64,000 nucleotides of DNA from UBA8231 sp036011085 (GTDB taxonomy: Bacteria; Latescibacterota; UBA2968; UBA8231). The stretch is from assembly GCA_036011085.1 (NCBI GenBank), contig DASCMS010000088.1:5879-69878 (forward strand), read 5' to 3'. Positions 8,490 through 17,257 of this stretch are shown here, piece after piece. Each line of letters starts with the position of its first letter. Within the stretch, counting starts at the first letter, position 1. The notes below the pieces were generated by a model. The model worked only from the letters and a program-made list of their open reading frames with translations. It searched no databases and was not told where the DNA came from. The position numbers and the translations under genes are program-made.

Positions 8490-8941
8490 ATGTCCTGCCT
8501 GCCGACGCTGGCACGCCACACGGCGCTCAGTCCCAGAATGACGGCGAGGGCGGCAAGACCGGCTGCGGCCACCAGGAAAGGTCCATTCCCTGGGGGCGCT
8601 TCACCGGCGCCACCCATGCCGCCGGCCGTCGACGCCAGGCACACCACGAGCGTGACGGCCAGGGCTACGGCCAGGGCTACCGGCCACGCCAGACCGGTGC
8701 GCCCCGTGGCTACGTCATGCCTGCCGGCCAGACGGCCGCTGACGATGCCCAGCCCGCCGTAGGCGATCAGTATGGCGGCCGCGGACAGGGGGGCGGCGAA
8801 ATGCAGCAGGGCCAGCGCCGCCACACACGCCGCCGTCAGTCCCAGAGCCAGGCAGGCGCGTGTCGCGGTGCCGGCCAGGGCAGCGACGACGGCGGCGGCG
8901 ATGCCGGTGGCACCCAGAATGCCCGGCACGATCAGCTCCAT
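8486..8941 (-). CDS. nuoJ: complex-I-like subunit, NuoJ type
   Basis: A 151-aa membrane protein with five hydrophobic segments. The start is ATG 8941 (MELIVPGILGATGIAAAVVA), 10 nt inside the end of nuoH. The stretch LHFAAPLSAAAILIAYGGLGIV resembles the pi-bulge helix region of NuoJ (AxLxxxQVlIYaGAI). Sequence similarity is weak; size, topology and the H-J-K order make the case. NuoI, normally between H and J, is not present. Confidence 0.72.
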   Translation of the reverse strand: MELIVPGILGATGIAAAVVAALAGTATRACLALGLTAACVAALALLHFAAPLSAAAILIAYGGLGIVSGRLAGRHDVATGRTGLAWPVALAVALAVTLVVCLASTAGGMGGAGEAPPGNGPFLVAAAGLAALAVILGLSAVWRASVGRQDI

Positions 8942-9882
8942 GGAACACCCCCCGACACCCGCACGAGACTCCAGAGCACATCGATCCCGGCCAGCGGCAG
9001 CAGGCGCCGCCAGACCAGGCGGGACAGGCCGTCGGCGTCCGCCTTGGTGATGGCCGCCTGCAGCAGGAAAACGAGAGTGACCCAGAGCGTCACACCGGCC
9101 CAGATCGCGACGTCGGGCAGCTGGGTCACACCCGGTGCAAGACCCAGATAGAGGTGCACTGCCAACGCCGACGCCGCACCGATGAGCAGGGGTCGCGACA
9201 GCCGCAACAGCAAGACGCCAGCACCGGGGCCATCGATGAGGCCGGGATTGAGGCGACCGACGCCGGTACCCTCCATGGCCTGACGGTAGGCGGCGGAGAG
9301 CGCGGCCAGGGCGCCGAGGAAGGCGAACCCGCCGCACGGATGGTGCCACAGAGGCCAGCTTCCCAGCACCCGGGTCTGGAAACCAGCCTCCGTGTCGCCC
9401 GCGACAATGCACGCAGCCACACACAGCACCAGGGTCACCTGGGTGCCGACGAGGGGAAGGATCACCGCCGCCAGCGGTTGCCGCCGTGCGGGTGTCACCG
9501 TCGTGGCCAGGGCGAACAGGGCAAAGGGCACCACCGCCAGCAGACCGGCGAGCCCGAGGAGGCGCTCGGTGGCCGTGGCGGTCACCGGGAGGCCGCCAAG
9601 CCAACCTCCCGCCGGCAGTCCCCCGACGAGTAGTACCGTGGGAACCAGTACGACGCCGACGCCGACGGCATATCGTGGACCTCGCGCCGGTGTCGACTTC
9701 GACAGCAGCCTCAGGACGTCGGCGAGGATCGCCGTTCCCAACAGCACTCCGCGGCGGCGACGCAACCCGAGGGCACGGCGCGTGAACAGCGACTCGATCG
9801 TCGCCGTCAGCAACGCCAGCAACAGAGCGCCAGCGAATCCGGTGAAGATGATCTGCAGCTGCTGTGGCGACGGCATCGTCAT
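8932..9882 (-). CDS. nuoH: complex-I-like subunit, NuoH type (quinone-chamber residues lost)
   Basis: A 316-aa membrane protein. Residues about 28-60 (IESLFTRRALGLRRRR, then TAILADVLRLLSKSTP) match the NuoH signature ERKxLGRxQxRxGPN...ADxxKLxxKE in outline. The acidic loop that in active enzymes contains several Glu (PFDLPEAESELVAGF) corresponds to RLNPGLIDGPGAGVLLLRLSR, which has none. That loop links the quinone chamber to the membrane arm, so quinone coupling is unlikely. ATG 9882 overlaps the nuoG stop (ATGA). Confidence 0.8.
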   Translation of the reverse strand: MTMPSPQQLQIIFTGFAGALLLALLTATIESLFTRRALGLRRRRGVLLGTAILADVLRLLSKSTPARGPRYAVGVGVVLVPTVLLVGGLPAGGWLGGLPVTATATERLLGLAGLLAVVPFALFALATTVTPARRQPLAAVILPLVGTQVTLVLCVAACIVAGDTEAGFQTRVLGSWPLWHHPCGGFAFLGALAALSAAYRQAMEGTGVGRLNPGLIDGPGAGVLLLRLSRPLLIGAASALAVHLYLGLAPGVTQLPDVAIWAGVTLWVTLVFLLQAAITKADADGLSRLVWRRLLPLAGIDVLWSLVRVSGGVPWS

Positions 9883-11528
9883 CGTCGTTTGGCGTGGTCC
9901 TCGACAGCGATCAACCCGCGTCGCTGCAGATGGCTGGTCCAGCCGCCACCGAAGGCGACCCCTTCGACCGGACGGGAGCGGCTCTCCAGTACACCGTAGT
10001 CGAGCCGTGCAAAAGGCCCTTCGGCGGAGCTGCGCGCCAGCCGTGAAAACGCCTGATCCGGCGAATCACGGTTGGGACCACCGTGCCAGAGGGCGGCGAA
10101 GATCCAGAAATCAGGCCGCGCTTCACCAGCGGGTCGAACCGCCGCGCGCACCCTCTGAAGGCGCCCCTGACCATCGATGAAAGTACCGTCCTTCTCGGTC
10201 CAGGCACTGCCGCCGGCCAGCACGACGTCGGCAGCCTCGAGGCCGGGCAGGCACATCACCTCTTGCCGGGCATGGAACACGTCCTCGGGCAGGCTGAGAT
10301 CGGGGCCCTCGCCATGGAGCGACCCGCCCACGGCGTAGACTGCGTCCACATCGCCCGCAGCCACGCGCCTGGACAGGTCGGATGAATCCGCCAGCATGAG
10401 GTCGAGAACATCAACCACAGCGGTGACCCCGGCGACATTCGGCCCCCGTTGAGCCTTGATGCTGAAGCCGCCGGGGAACGTGCGATCGCCCCGTGGCTCT
10501 TCCGCCTGCCACAGGAACAGATCCGCCTCCCAGCGCAAGGCCAGGTTGGCCAGGAGAAAGGTCTCTTCGTTGGTCAGGTATGGACTCAACAACACGGCCG
10601 CCGCCTTGGCCTGCTCCATCCGCTCGGCCACGACGGCGAAGGCGGCGTCCCATTCGGACTCCTGCCCGTGCAGCCGGAGCGCCAGCAGGCGGTCATCCTC
10701 GATCTGCCAGCCGTAGCGTCCCGTGTCGCACAACCAGTATCCCTGGGCATCGTCGCCGTCGCTGCGCGGCTTCACCCGGTGCACGACACCATTGGCCACA
10801 TCGATACGCGTGGCGCAGCCGCTGGCACATCCGGGACAGACGCTGCTGACGCCGGTCAGCTGCCAGGGAGGAGGACGCATGCGCTCCCCCGGCTCGCTGA
10901 GGGCGCCGGCGGGACACAGGTCGAGCAGATTGCCCGTCAGTTCGTGATCGATGGGGCCGGCACCGCAGGTGTCGATGACGGCGGCGGCGCCCGACCCGTA
11001 CACGGCGAGTCCGGCGCCGCCGCTGACCTCGGCGTCGAAGCGCACACAGCGCGTGCACAGGATGCAACGGTTACGATCGAGCACCAGGCGGGGTCCCAGC
11101 TCCACCCGCGGCCGGTCAGCGGGCAGGGTCGTCTTCGTCGTGCCGTCGCCGTGAGTGGCAGCCGCCTCCTGCACCTCGCACTCCCCTGCGCGCTCGCAGA
11201 TGGCGCACTCGGCCGGGTGACGCAGCAGTAGATCGTCCACCAGGCCGCTGCGCGCCGCCGCTACCTGCTCCTGACGCACCGACAGACGTTGCCCCTCCTC
11301 GACAGTGCGGTTGCAGGCCGTGACCATCCTGGATTCGGCAGGCTGCCCCGGCCCGGAGGGCTCCGCCAGCGCCACGAGGCACAGACGACAGGAGGCCGGC
11401 GACGACAGGGCCGGATGATGGCACGGATGGGGCAGGGCGTGTCCCGCCTCGAGCAAAGCGGCGAGCAGGTTCGTACCGGCTTCGACGTCGACTGGTTCGT
11501 CATCGATGTAGATTCGGACCGTCGCCAT
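9879..11528 (-). CDS. nuoG: NADH dehydrogenase module subunit NuoG (four Fe-S clusters)
   Basis: A 549-aa iron-sulfur protein. All ligand sets can be read: N1b (C36, C47, C50, C72), N5 (H104, C108, C111, C117), N4 (C155, C158, C161, C205) and N7 (C231, C234, C238, C267). N7 occurs only in some bacteria. The N-terminal ferredoxin domain and the HPAECAICERAGECEVQ motif are textbook. The molybdopterin-like C-terminal domain is short (E. coli NuoG is 908 aa). In complex I this subunit carries electrons from NuoF/E toward NuoI and NuoB, neither of which is encoded here. ATG 11528 shares a base with the nuoF stop. Confidence 0.93.
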   Translation of the reverse strand: MATVRIYIDDEPVDVEAGTNLLAALLEAGHALPHPCHHPALSSPASCRLCLVALAEPSGPGQPAESRMVTACNRTVEEGQRLSVRQEQVAAARSGLVDDLLLRHPAECAICERAGECEVQEAAATHGDGTTKTTLPADRPRVELGPRLVLDRNRCILCTRCVRFDAEVSGGAGLAVYGSGAAAVIDTCGAGPIDHELTGNLLDLCPAGALSEPGERMRPPPWQLTGVSSVCPGCASGCATRIDVANGVVHRVKPRSDGDDAQGYWLCDTGRYGWQIEDDRLLALRLHGQESEWDAAFAVVAERMEQAKAAAVLLSPYLTNEETFLLANLALRWEADLFLWQAEEPRGDRTFPGGFSIKAQRGPNVAGVTAVVDVLDLMLADSSDLSRRVAAGDVDAVYAVGGSLHGEGPDLSLPEDVFHARQEVMCLPGLEAADVVLAGGSAWTEKDGTFIDGQGRLQRVRAAVRPAGEARPDFWIFAALWHGGPNRDSPDQAFSRLARSSAEGPFARLDYGVLESRSRPVEGVAFGGGWTSHLQRRGLIAVEDHAKRR

Positions 11529-12823
11529 CAGTAGCGCACGTGGATGCTGTCAGGAACCTTCATCGACGAATCCTTGGCCACCGGGCAACCACCCTCGAGG
11601 TGGGCTTCGAACTCGTCGGTGAATGCGGTGAGCAGCGACTGTATGCCGCGCGCCGCTGCCGGGCCGTGACCACACAGTGCCAAGTCCGGCGTCAGCGTCG
11701 TGCAGCATCGCGTGATCAGCTCCAGGTCCTGGAGGATCGCGGCCCCCTCCTCCAGCCGGTCGAGGGTTGCGGCGAGCCATTGGGTCCCCTCCCGGCAGGG
11801 CAGACACTTGCCGCAGGCGCTGTCGGCGAAGGTTCGCGCCATCCGTCTCGCCGTATCCACGGCGCAGACCGAATCATCGGCCACCAGGACCACGCCGCCG
11901 CCGAAGACTCCTGGGTTCTTCCCTCCTGCCGGGTCTGACCAGCAACCGGGATCGAGGGGACGGTCGAGATCCTCTTCGAGCAGGGCGGGAGCCGAGCCGT
12001 ACCCCGCGTGCAGAACGAACTTGATCGACTGACCGTCGCGGGCCCCGCCCGCGAGGTCCTCGACGAGATCGCGAACCGTGCCGCCGCCGAGTTCCACCTC
12101 GTAGAGCCCCGGACGACGAACCAGACCGCTGACACAGAAGGCCTGGGTCCCGGGCGCCCAGCGGCTGCCCTCATTGCCGAAGACATCGCCGCCCGTGGCC
12201 AGCAGCGCTGGCAGGTACCCCAGGGTGGAAGCGGTGTGCACCACGGCGGTCCCGTCGAACAGGCGAGGCAGGCTCGGGTTGCCGTCGTCGGCCCGCGGCT
12301 CGGCCCGGCCGCCCTGAACCAGCGCCACCGGCAGGCTGTCCCCGGAGGCGACAGGCAAGCGGCCCGAAACAGGATGGAGATGTACGGCCACCGGCTCGAT
12401 ACGCGTCTCTTCCAGAGCCTGCGCCAGAGCCTGGCGAGCCCTGAGTGCGGCCGCCGCAATACAGATGTAAACCGTATGGGCGCCGACGGCATGAGCCGCG
12501 ATGCGGGCCCCCTCCAGGATTCGGTGAGGGGTGCGCTCGGCGAGTTTACGGTCGCGGAAACGACCGGGCTCGGACTCCAGCAGATCGACGATGAGATACC
12601 CGGCTCCGCCCCCTGACGCAGCCAGGCGCCAGCGCTCGCCAACGGGTCGCCAGGCACCACCACGCCCGCGCAGCCCGGCGGCCCCCACTTCGTCGATGAC
12701 AGTGGCCGGCGGCAACGACTGAGCCCGTCGCAGCCCCTCGCCTCCGCCGTGCTCGCCGTACACCGGCCACCTGTCGATGTCCGGCGTATCGATCCCTTCA
12801 AACAGAATGCGGCGTTCCTCCAT
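11528..12823 (-). CDS. nuoF: NADH dehydrogenase module subunit NuoF (FMN site altered)
   Basis: A 431-aa homologue of the NADH/FMN-binding 51-kDa subunit. It keeps GLRGRGGAW (50-58), ESEPGRFRDR...PHRILEG (83-105), and the N3 cluster ligands C337, C340, C343 (CGKCLPC) and C384. In active NuoF the FMN/NADH pocket also has a CGEETAL loop and a PTVVNNVET segment. Here the matching stretches read VASGDSLPVAL (158-168) and GTAVVHTAST (191-200), so key glutamates are missing. The start ATG 12823 overlaps the nuoE stop by one base; an upstream extension inside nuoE is rejected. Confidence 0.9.
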   Translation of the reverse strand: MEERRILFEGIDTPDIDRWPVYGEHGGGEGLRRAQSLPPATVIDEVGAAGLRGRGGAWRPVGERWRLAASGGGAGYLIVDLLESEPGRFRDRKLAERTPHRILEGARIAAHAVGAHTVYICIAAAALRARQALAQALEETRIEPVAVHLHPVSGRLPVASGDSLPVALVQGGRAEPRADDGNPSLPRLFDGTAVVHTASTLGYLPALLATGGDVFGNEGSRWAPGTQAFCVSGLVRRPGLYEVELGGGTVRDLVEDLAGGARDGQSIKFVLHAGYGSAPALLEEDLDRPLDPGCWSDPAGGKNPGVFGGGVVLVADDSVCAVDTARRMARTFADSACGKCLPCREGTQWLAATLDRLEEGAAILQDLELITRCCTTLTPDLALCGHGPAAARGIQSLLTAFTDEFEAHLEGGCPVAKDSSMKVPDSIHVRY

Positions 12824-13260
12824 CAGTCGACATCTCCGGCACGATCCCCGGCCACCAGTGAGTCGAGCCGTTCCGGGGTGAGGCCGTCGTACAGTCGGCC
12901 GTTGCGGGCCATGACGGGGGCTGCGGCGCAGGCGCCGAGACAGTCCGACGTGACCACGCGCACGCCGGGCAGACCGGCGAGACGTTGACAGGCTGCCTCT
13001 CCACCCATCCAGCCACAGCTGAGCCCCATGCACACGGTGACCACGTCGCCGTCATCGGTGTTTCCGTGCCGCGACGATGCGATCCCGTGTACCGCCGCCA
13101 GGGGCAGACCGGTGTGGCCGCCGACCCAGCGCGCCGCGGCCTCATCCCAGGTGCGCCCGCTGCCGAGCACCAGGTCCACCAGCGGGTATAGCGCCCCCTC
13201 CGGGTCCGGGTATGCCGAGACCAGTGCCCGGGCGCGTTCGTCCAGATCGGCGAAGTCCAT
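12823..13260 (-). CDS. nuoE: NADH dehydrogenase module subunit NuoE (2Fe-2S)
   Basis: A 145-aa thioredoxin-fold subunit with the N1a 2Fe-2S ligands C77, C82 (CMGLSC), C107 and C111 (CLGAC). The N-terminal helical part contains YPDPEGALYPLVDLV and AARWVGGHTGLP, matching the family. The chosen start is ATG 13260, one base into the nuoCD stop. The cluster ligands are complete, so the subunit should still hold its Fe-S centre. Confidence 0.92.
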   Translation of the reverse strand: MDFADLDERARALVSAYPDPEGALYPLVDLVLGSGRTWDEAAARWVGGHTGLPLAAVHGIASSRHGNTDDGDVVTVCMGLSCGWMGGEAACQRLAGLPGVRVVTSDCLGACAAAPVMARNGRLYDGLTPERLDSLVAGDRAGDVD

Positions 13261-14750
13261 CACCGATCCATTTCCGGGGCGACGATGTTCATGCTTGCCA
13301 CGACACCGGGGGCCTGATCCCACTCGGTGCCGGGGAGCAGATGCTCGAGTAGCTGAAAATGATACAGAGATGGGGAGCGGAGGTGTACGGCCGCTGGTTT
13401 GCCCGTGCCGTCGGCAGCCAGCCAGAACGCCAGTTCGCCATCAGCAGATTCCGTCGGCCGGTACACCGTACCGGGATGCGGACGGTGACCGTGGCCATCC
13501 ATCCACAGCTCGAAGTGGTCGATCAGCTCCGCCGCCTCCATGGGTGTGGTCAGCGCCCCGGGCCGCGATGGCCCCGCGGGGAGATCGCTCAGACACTGAC
13601 GGCAGATGCCGAGGCTCTGGGGCATCTCCGCCAGGCGCACGGCGACCCGGTCGGCCACATCACCGTCGCTCGCCACCGGCACGTCGAAGTCCACCTCCGA
13701 GTACTCGAGGTAGGGGGCGTCGCGACGGACATCGACAGCCGTACCCGTTGCCCGCAGCGCCGGGCCGGTGATGGCCCAGAGGCGAGCGGTGGAATCGTCG
13801 ATGGCGGCGAGGCCGGCGAATCTGCGGCGCCAGTCGGCATCATCGATCAGCTGCCGCCGTGCTGCCGCACACAGATCCTCCACGGCGTTGGCCAACGCCG
13901 TCAGCAGAGCCTGACTGTTGGTGGTTGCATCCGCTTCTACGCCGCCGACGCGAAGCACGCCTGTCGCCCAGCGACTGCCGCTGGCATCGACCAGGAGCCG
14001 GGCCGCCGCTTCGCGCGCTTCCAGGGCCTGGCCCCGCAGGGCCCCGTCGCTGCCCGCCTGCGCCGTCAGCCAGGCACAGTGAGCGCCGATGCGGCTGACC
14101 TCCGCCAGTATCATGCGCACCCGCTGGCAGCGAGATGAAGTTGTCACGCCGAGCAGCTCTTCTGCCGCCAGGATCGCCGCCAGCCCTACGGCGAAGGGAG
14201 CCTGCTCGTTCAGGCCTTCGGCCAGCTGCGGCAGCTGTGCATACCCGTGGCGTGTGGCCAGAGCCTCAAAGTCACTGTGGGTCTTGCCGGGGATGGCCTG
14301 CGCCGCCTCGATGACCCGATGCTGCAGACGAACACGCAGATCCAGTCGCCAGGGCGTTGCCACGCCCGGATCGGGCAGGACGAGATAGCCGTCCGACTCC
14401 GCGCCGTCGTCGGCGCCGTCCTCCTCGTCGTGGGCGGCGCGCACCGCCGCCGTCCACAGCGGCGTCGGCGTCGGATCGCCGGTGAACCGTACACCGATAC
14501 GCTCCACCGCCTCCCGTTGCGGCCAGATGGCCGCAGGCCAGATGTTGCGCAACGACGGCATTTCGTCGGCCGCCGACAGGACCAGCTGCGAACGACGGCC
14601 GGACTCGGAGCGCAGCTGCAGGACCGCCTCGACGTCGGAGCCCCGGCCGTGAGGGCGGCGTGCGTACCAATCCATGAGCTGGGCGGCGTCGGGGCCGCTC
14701 GACAGACGCCCGGCCTCGGCCAACAGATCGACGACAGCGGAGACCGTCAT
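13260..14750 (-). CDS. nuoCD: NuoCD fusion (NuoC + NuoD), quinone-site residues missing
   Basis: A 496-aa fusion. Residues 64-93 (MPSLRNIWPAAIWPQREAVERIG) are the NuoC signature. From about 125 the protein follows NuoD, ending with ASMNIVAPEMDR (canonical SIDIVxGEVDR) and including TGPALRATGTAVDVRRDAPY, EMPQSLGICRQCLSDLPAGP and LIDHFELWM. The NuoD start GPQHPATHG is replaced by LPDPGVATPWR, and the TDRxDYV segment by EGLNEQAPF. These are the His and Tyr that hold the quinone head-group in active enzymes. The fusion is about 100 aa shorter than E. coli NuoCD. It overlaps the nuoA-like gene by 4 nt. Confidence 0.9.
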   Translation of the reverse strand: MTVSAVVDLLAEAGRLSSGPDAAQLMDWYARRPHGRGSDVEAVLQLRSESGRRSQLVLSAADEMPSLRNIWPAAIWPQREAVERIGVRFTGDPTPTPLWTAAVRAAHDEEDGADDGAESDGYLVLPDPGVATPWRLDLRVRLQHRVIEAAQAIPGKTHSDFEALATRHGYAQLPQLAEGLNEQAPFAVGLAAILAAEELLGVTTSSRCQRVRMILAEVSRIGAHCAWLTAQAGSDGALRGQALEAREAAARLLVDASGSRWATGVLRVGGVEADATTNSQALLTALANAVEDLCAAARRQLIDDADWRRRFAGLAAIDDSTARLWAITGPALRATGTAVDVRRDAPYLEYSEVDFDVPVASDGDVADRVAVRLAEMPQSLGICRQCLSDLPAGPSRPGALTTPMEAAELIDHFELWMDGHGHRPHPGTVYRPTESADGELAFWLAADGTGKPAAVHLRSPSLYHFQLLEHLLPGTEWDQAPGVVASMNIVAPEMDR

Positions 14751-15094
14751 CCTCGGCGCCCTGGCCCGCTGCCGGCGTCGCGTCGACTGACATGCAGCAG
14801 GAGGATCAGTAAAACGACGAGAGGTACACCGACACCGACGAGGGCGGTGGCATCAGGTCGAGGTACGATGGCCCATGCGGCCACCAGCAGAGAGAGGACC
14901 ATGGCGACACCGGCCCATCCGGCGAGAGGGCTCTGGCCGGGAGGCTCCAGCCCTTCGGGTGAAACGCCACCATCTTCCGTGCGGACAACCCGGCCACCGC
15001 ACAGCACACGGCCCAGCAGAGCCAGGGCTGCACCGAACAGGCACCACAGACTGAAATAGATGAGGATGGACAGGTAGGTGGTCAAGGGCCTCAC
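14747..15094 (-). CDS. small three-helix membrane protein, probable degenerate NuoA
   Basis: A 115-aa protein starting at GTG 15094 (VRPLTTYLSILIYFSLW). Three helices lie at about 5-29, 60-77 and 84-101. The loop after helix 1 reads RTEDGGVSPEGLEPPG, which resembles the YECGxxPxG loop of NuoA, without the cysteine. Position at the head of the complex-I-like genes and an ATGA overlap with nuoCD support a NuoA role. The acidic residues of NuoA helix 2 are absent. The call is inference from position and topology. Confidence 0.55.
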   Translation of the reverse strand: MRPLTTYLSILIYFSLWCLFGAALALLGRVLCGGRVVRTEDGGVSPEGLEPPGQSPLAGWAGVAMVLSLLVAAWAIVPRPDATALVGVGVPLVVLLILLLHVSRRDAGSGPGRRG

Positions 15095-15128
15095 CCCGAA
15101 TGGGATACTCGGACGGGCTGCTTGAGAA

Positions 15129-15377
15129 CTAAACGGCTGTGGCCGGGGCTTCCTCGTCGACGGTTGCCCTGTTCTGGTCGAACCGGCGTTCCGGGTCGTT
15201 GCCACAGGACTCGCCGGCACGGGCACCGCACTCGCACATGGGTTCGCCGTCTTCGGTCTTCATGTTGGCCAACCCGCCACAGGACCCGGTGATACGACGG
15301 TTGCTGACGATGACGCCGACGGCCATACCGGTCATGACTACGCAGAAACCGACAAAGGCCGCCACAAAAAGGCTCAC
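15129..15377 (-). CDS. nqrM: Na+-NQR maturation protein NqrM
   Basis: An 82-aa protein with an N-terminal membrane helix (3-25) and four cysteines in the NqrM pattern: C33 in ITGSCGGLANM, then C48, C50 and C58. NqrM is needed to place the Fe centre between NqrD and NqrE. It follows nqrF by 16 nt, the usual place. The insert between the first and second cysteine contains an acidic segment (KTEDGEP). It precedes the complex-I-like genes by 34 nt on the same strand. Confidence 0.9.
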   Translation of the reverse strand: MSLFVAAFVGFCVVMTGMAVGVIVSNRRITGSCGGLANMKTEDGEPMCECGARAGESCGNDPERRFDQNRATVDEEAPATAV

Positions 15378-15393
15378 CGGCAGTAGCCTCTCA

Positions 15394-16629
15394 TCACGAC
15401 CCGAAGTCGTCGAAGCGGATCATGTCGTCCTCGACGCCGAGGTCATCGAGCATCTTGCGAACCGCCGACGACATCATCGGCGGACCGCACAGATAGTACT
15501 CGATATCTTCTGGCGCCGGGTGTTTCGACAGGTATTCGTCGAGTACGACCTGGTGAATGAACCCCCGGTAGCCACTCCAGTTGTCCTCGGGCAACGGCTC
15601 GGACATGGCAACGTTGAACTTGAAGTTCGGGAACTTGCCTTCGATGTCGCGGAACTGGTCCTCGTAGAACAGTTCCTTGCTGGAACGCGCCCCATACCAG
15701 TAGGAGACCTTGCGGCTCGTGCCTTCGGTATGGAACAGGTGGAACAGATGCGAGCGCAGCGGGGCCATACCGGCGCCACCCCCGATGTAGCACATCTCCC
15801 GTTCCGTGTCCTGGATGAAGAACTCTCCGTAGGGTCCGGAGATATTGACCTTGTCGCCGGGTTTGCGGCTGAAGACGTAGGAGGACGCCAGCCCCGGGTT
15901 GACCTTCATCCAACCGCCGGCGGCGCGATCAAAGGGCGGCGCGGCGATGCGGATGTTGAGCATGACGATGTCACCCTCGGCCGGATGGTTGCCCATGGAA
16001 TAGGCGCGTACCACCGTGCCGGTATTCTTCGTCTGCAGGCCCCACATCTTGAAATGGTCCCAGTCGCTGTGGAAGCGCTCGTCGATGTCGAAGTCCTTGA
16101 AATCGCACTCGAAGGGCGGCACTTCGATCTGGATGTAGCCTCCCGACTGGAAATCGAGAGTCTCACCCGCGGGCAGCTTGACGACGAACTCTTTGATGAA
16201 GGTGGCCACGTTGTTGTTGGACACCACCTCGCACTCGAGCTTCTTCACCGAGAAAACGTCGGCGGGCACCTCGATCTTCAGGTCCTGTTTGACGTTGACC
16301 TGGCACGAGAGGCGTGTGCCTTCCAGCTCGTCACGACGGTTGATGTGTTCTTTCTCGGTGGGCAGGATGTCCCCGCCCCCTTCATAGACCTTGACCTTGC
16401 ACTGGGCGCAGGTACCGCCGCCGCCGCAGGCGGATGACACGAAAATCCCCTGATCGGCCAGCACGTTGAGCAACTTGCCGCCGGCCTCGGTCTGGAGCTG
16501 ACGCTCGCCGTTGACGTCGATGGTGACGTCACCGCTGGCCACGAGCTTGGACCGGGCCGCCAGAATCACGGCGACGAGGGCGAGGACCATACCCGTAAAC
16601 AGGCCGACGCCGCCGACGATTTCGATCAT
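15394..16629 (-). CDS. nqrF: Na+-translocating NADH:quinone reductase subunit F
   Basis: The 411-aa NADH-oxidising subunit of Na+-NQR. An N-terminal membrane anchor (5-25) is followed by a 2Fe-2S ferredoxin domain with C68, C74, C77 and C109. The FAD-binding motif is R208-AYSMGN (canonical RAYSMAN). The NADH domain follows, with IGGGAGMAPLRSH and YYLCGPPMM near the C-terminus. Length and motifs are normal. This is the true NADH entry point of the cluster, in contrast to the altered nuoF. Confidence 0.97.
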   Translation of the reverse strand: MIEIVGGVGLFTGMVLALVAVILAARSKLVASGDVTIDVNGERQLQTEAGGKLLNVLADQGIFVSSACGGGGTCAQCKVKVYEGGGDILPTEKEHINRRDELEGTRLSCQVNVKQDLKIEVPADVFSVKKLECEVVSNNNVATFIKEFVVKLPAGETLDFQSGGYIQIEVPPFECDFKDFDIDERFHSDWDHFKMWGLQTKNTGTVVRAYSMGNHPAEGDIVMLNIRIAAPPFDRAAGGWMKVNPGLASSYVFSRKPGDKVNISGPYGEFFIQDTEREMCYIGGGAGMAPLRSHLFHLFHTEGTSRKVSYWYGARSSKELFYEDQFRDIEGKFPNFKFNVAMSEPLPEDNWSGYRGFIHQVVLDEYLSKHPAPEDIEYYLCGPPMMSSAVRKMLDDLGVEDDMIRFDDFGS

Positions 16630-16645
16630 GTAAGTACCCTAGTCC

Positions 16646-17257
16646 CTACAGCTGGATGCCGGAAAAGGCCATGAAGGCCATGGCCATGAGGCCGACGGTC
16701 ATGAAGGTGATGCCCAGGCCGCGCAGGCCGTGAGGGACATCGCTGTATTGCAGTTTCTCCCGCACCCCGGCCAGCGCCACGATGGCCAGGGCCCAGCCGA
16801 GGCCGGAACCGAAGCCGAAGACGACGCTCTCGCCGAAGTCGTAGTCGCGCTCGACCATGAACAGCGAGCCGCCGAGAATGGCACAGTTCACCGTGATCAG
16901 CGGCAGGAAGATGCCCAGAGCGTTGTAGAGTGCAGGCACGTACTTGTCGAGGAACATCTCGAGAATCTGCACGCTGGCGGCGATGACACCTATGTAGCTG
17001 ATCAGGCCGATGAAGGTCAGGTCGACACCGCCGAGACCGAGGACGCCCAGGGCCTCCTCCTTCAGCAGGTGACGGTAGACGAGGTTGTTGAGCGGCACCG
17101 TGATCGTCTGCACGACGATGACGGCGACGCCGAGTCCGAAGGCGGTGGACACGCGCTTCGACACGGCCAGGTAGGTGCACATCCCCAGGAAGAACGCCAG
17201 GGCGAGGTTCTCGACGAAGACGGACTTGACGAAGAGACTGAGATAGGCTTCGGCCAT
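16646..17257 (-). CDS. nqrE: Na+-translocating NADH:quinone reductase subunit E
   Basis: A 203-aa membrane subunit with six helices, starting at ATG 17257 (MAEAYLSLFVKSVFVENLAL), which shares a base with the nqrD stop (TAATG). The inverted repeat relationship with NqrD and the cysteines in helices 1 (C27) and 4 (C125 in ITVNCAILGG) that bind the intramembrane Fe are present. The extended frame to 18115 is out of register and not coding. Confidence 0.96.
   Translation of the reverse strand: MAEAYLSLFVKSVFVENLALAFFLGMCTYLAVSKRVSTAFGLGVAVIVVQTITVPLNNLVYRHLLKEEALGVLGLGGVDLTFIGLISYIGVIAASVQILEMFLDKYVPALYNALGIFLPLITVNCAILGGSLFMVERDYDFGESVVFGFGSGLGWALAIVALAGVREKLQYSDVPHGLRGLGITFMTVGLMAMAFMAFSGIQL

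Noticed and set aside
3687..9882. The NuoH-N-like genes as an Mrp Na+/H+ antiporter or a group 4 hydrogenase.
   Set aside because: NuoCD, E, F and G with NADH-module Fe-S clusters are in the same run, no MrpB/C/E/F/G is seen, and NuoD lacks the NiFe cysteines of hydrogenases.
11528..13033. Longer N-termini (nuoF from 13033, nuoN from 5879, nuoL from 8514, nqrE from 18115, DUF368 from 38802).
   Set aside because: The extra residues are translated from inside neighbouring genes and resemble no family; internal starts with overlapping stops match homologue N-termini.
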